Below are positions 62,996 through 64,000 of a stretch of DNA of 64,000 nt, piece after piece. Made by a program: the position numbers and the translations under genes. The stretch is from the NCBI RefSeq assembly GCF_014196795.1, contig NZ_JACIEJ010000005.1, positions 186,001 to 250,000 on the forward strand. The letters are read 5' to 3'. The DNA comes from Sagittula marina (GTDB taxonomy: Bacteria; Pseudomonadota; Alphaproteobacteria; Rhodobacterales; Rhodobacteraceae). The number at the start of each line of letters is the position of its first letter. Positions within the stretch are counted from its first letter, which is position 1. The notes under the pieces were generated by a model. The model was given only the letters and a program-made list of their open reading frames with translations. It ran no database searches and was not told the DNA's origin.

Positions 62996-64000
62996 ATGAG
63001 TCTCCCCCCCGGTTTCCTGGACGAATTGCGCAATCGCCTCACCCTCTCCGATGTGGTGGGCAAGAAAGTCATGTGGGACAAGCGCAAGTCCCAGCCGGGC
63101 AAAGGCGACCTGTGGGCGCCGTGCCCCTTTCACCACGAAAAAACCGCCTCGTTCCACGTGGATGACCGAAAGGGATTCTACTACTGCTTTGGCTGTCATG
63201 AAAAAGGCGACGCGCTGAGCTTTGTGCAAAAGCTCGACAATGTGGGCTTCATGGAGGCGGTGGAGATCCTTGCCGGGGAGGCCGGGATGGAAATGCCCGC
63301 CAAGGACCCGAAGGCGCAGGAAAAGATCGACCGCCGCACGCAGCTGACCAAGGTGATGGATGAGGCCGTGCGCTTCTTTCGGTTGCAGCTTAAAACCAAC
63401 GCGGGCCGCGAAGCGCGTGCCTACCTGGCGAAACGCGGGCTGGACGAGGCCGCGCTGGACCGTTTCGAGATCGGCTTTGCGCCTCAGGGCTGGGACAACA
63501 TTCGCAACGCGCTGACCGGTAAAGGCGTGCCGCTGGATCATTTGCTGGCCTGCGGCCTGTCCCGGACGTCGGACAAGGGGCGCGAACCCTACGACGTCTT
63601 CCGCAACCGCATCATGTTTCCGATCCGTGACGGACGTGGCCGCGCCATTGCGTTCGGTGGTCGGGCGATGGACCCCAATGACAACGCGAAATATCTGAAC
63701 TCACCGGAAACGGAACTGTTCGACAAATCGCGCAACCTCTATAACTTGCGCCCCGCGCGTGAGGCGACCGGCAAGGGCAAACCGCTGATCGTGGCCGAAG
63801 GATACATGGACGTGATCGCCCTGTCCGAGGCTGGGTTTCATGCTTCTGTCGCACCGCTTGGCACCGCCGTGACGGAGAGCCAGCTCAATCTGATGTGGCG
63901 CGTCTCCGAAGAGCCGATCATCGCGCTCGACGGCGACAAGGCCGGCTTGCGGGCCGCCTATCGTGTCATCGACCTTGCGTTGCCACTGCTGGAAGCCGGG
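62996..64000 (+). CDS. dnaG: DNA primase, N-terminal 335 codons (continues past window)
   Basis: The visible part has the CHC2 zinc finger (Cys43, His46, Cys64, Cys67; CPFHHEKTASFHVDD and YYCFGCHEKGD), the catalytic-core start FRNRIMFPIRDGRGRAIAFGGR, and the TOPRIM domain (LIVAEGYMDVIALSEAG, IIALDGDKAG). It makes RNA primers at the replication fork. The reading frame is open to the last base. The helicase-binding C-terminus lies outside. A ggagg is 12 bp upstream of ATG 62996, a rather long spacing. Confidence 0.96.
   Translation, partial: MSLPPGFLDELRNRLTLSDVVGKKVMWDKRKSQPGKGDLWAPCPFHHEKTASFHVDDRKGFYYCFGCHEKGDALSFVQKLDNVGFMEAVEILAGEAGMEMPAKDPKAQEKIDRRTQLTKVMDEAVRFFRLQLKTNAGREARAYLAKRGLDEAALDRFEIGFAPQGWDNIRNALTGKGVPLDHLLACGLSRTSDKGREPYDVFRNRIMFPIRDGRGRAIAFGGRAMDPNDNAKYLNSPETELFDKSRNLYNLRPAREATGKGKPLIVAEGYMDVIALSEAGFHASVAPLGTAVTESQLNLMWRVSEEPIIALDGDKAGLRAAYRVIDLALPLLEAG

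Overview
The window is a chromosomal segment of an alphaproteobacterium, almost certainly a marine Roseobacter-group member of the Rhodobacteraceae/Rhodobacterales. It is GC-rich with dense gene packing and many ATGA start/stop overlaps. Its gene neighbourhoods are typical of that group: a ChvE-GguA-GguB sugar importer, fnrL beside hemN, uspA divergent from ccoNOQP, ccoGHIS, and FNR boxes of the form TTGAY-N4-RTCAA. No tRNA, rRNA, CRISPR array, insertion sequence or prophage was recognised.

1-16430 is an L-arabinose (pentose) locus on the + strand. It holds a GH51 arabinofuranosidase (cut by the left edge), a CUT1 ABC importer (ATPase, binding protein, two permeases), a LysR regulator on the - strand, a ChvE/GguA/GguB CUT2 importer, and the enzymes of a non-phosphorylative (Weimberg-type) route: dehydratase, sugar dehydrogenase, mutarotase, keto-deoxy acid dehydratase and a semialdehyde dehydrogenase leading to 2-oxoglutarate. 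A strong terminator closes it.

16510-24775 is a - strand run: mreB-mreC-mreD-mrdA-(69-codon ORF)-rodA for the elongasome, followed by ghrA, rpe and gph. 25196-31401 holds mixed metabolism: a dimethylglycine/sarcosine dehydrogenase-like flavoprotein, a membrane protein, YtoQ, mscL, and an Lrp regulator divergent from alanine dehydrogenase.

31495-46737 is a micro-oxic respiration block: ccoSIHG, a LysR regulator, small ORFs, a PAS/GAF/GGDEF protein, ccoPQON, uspA, a PhzF-family protein, fnrL and hemN. Five FNR boxes are visible. One does not serve an annotated gene: it sits just upstream of an approximately 107-nt stretch with an excellent intrinsic terminator and looks like the promoter of an undescribed FnrL-controlled small RNA.

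46774-52642 is a YejABEF-type peptide importer. 52879-55493 carries a membrane-anchored cytochrome c, prephenate dehydratase, Ogt and a small membrane protein. 55527-62369 holds two divergent, mirror-image three-gene operons (vWA/TadG-like, TadE-like, TadE-like), an apparent ancient inverted duplication of orphan Tad components. The right edge has a small exported protein and the N-terminal half of dnaG.
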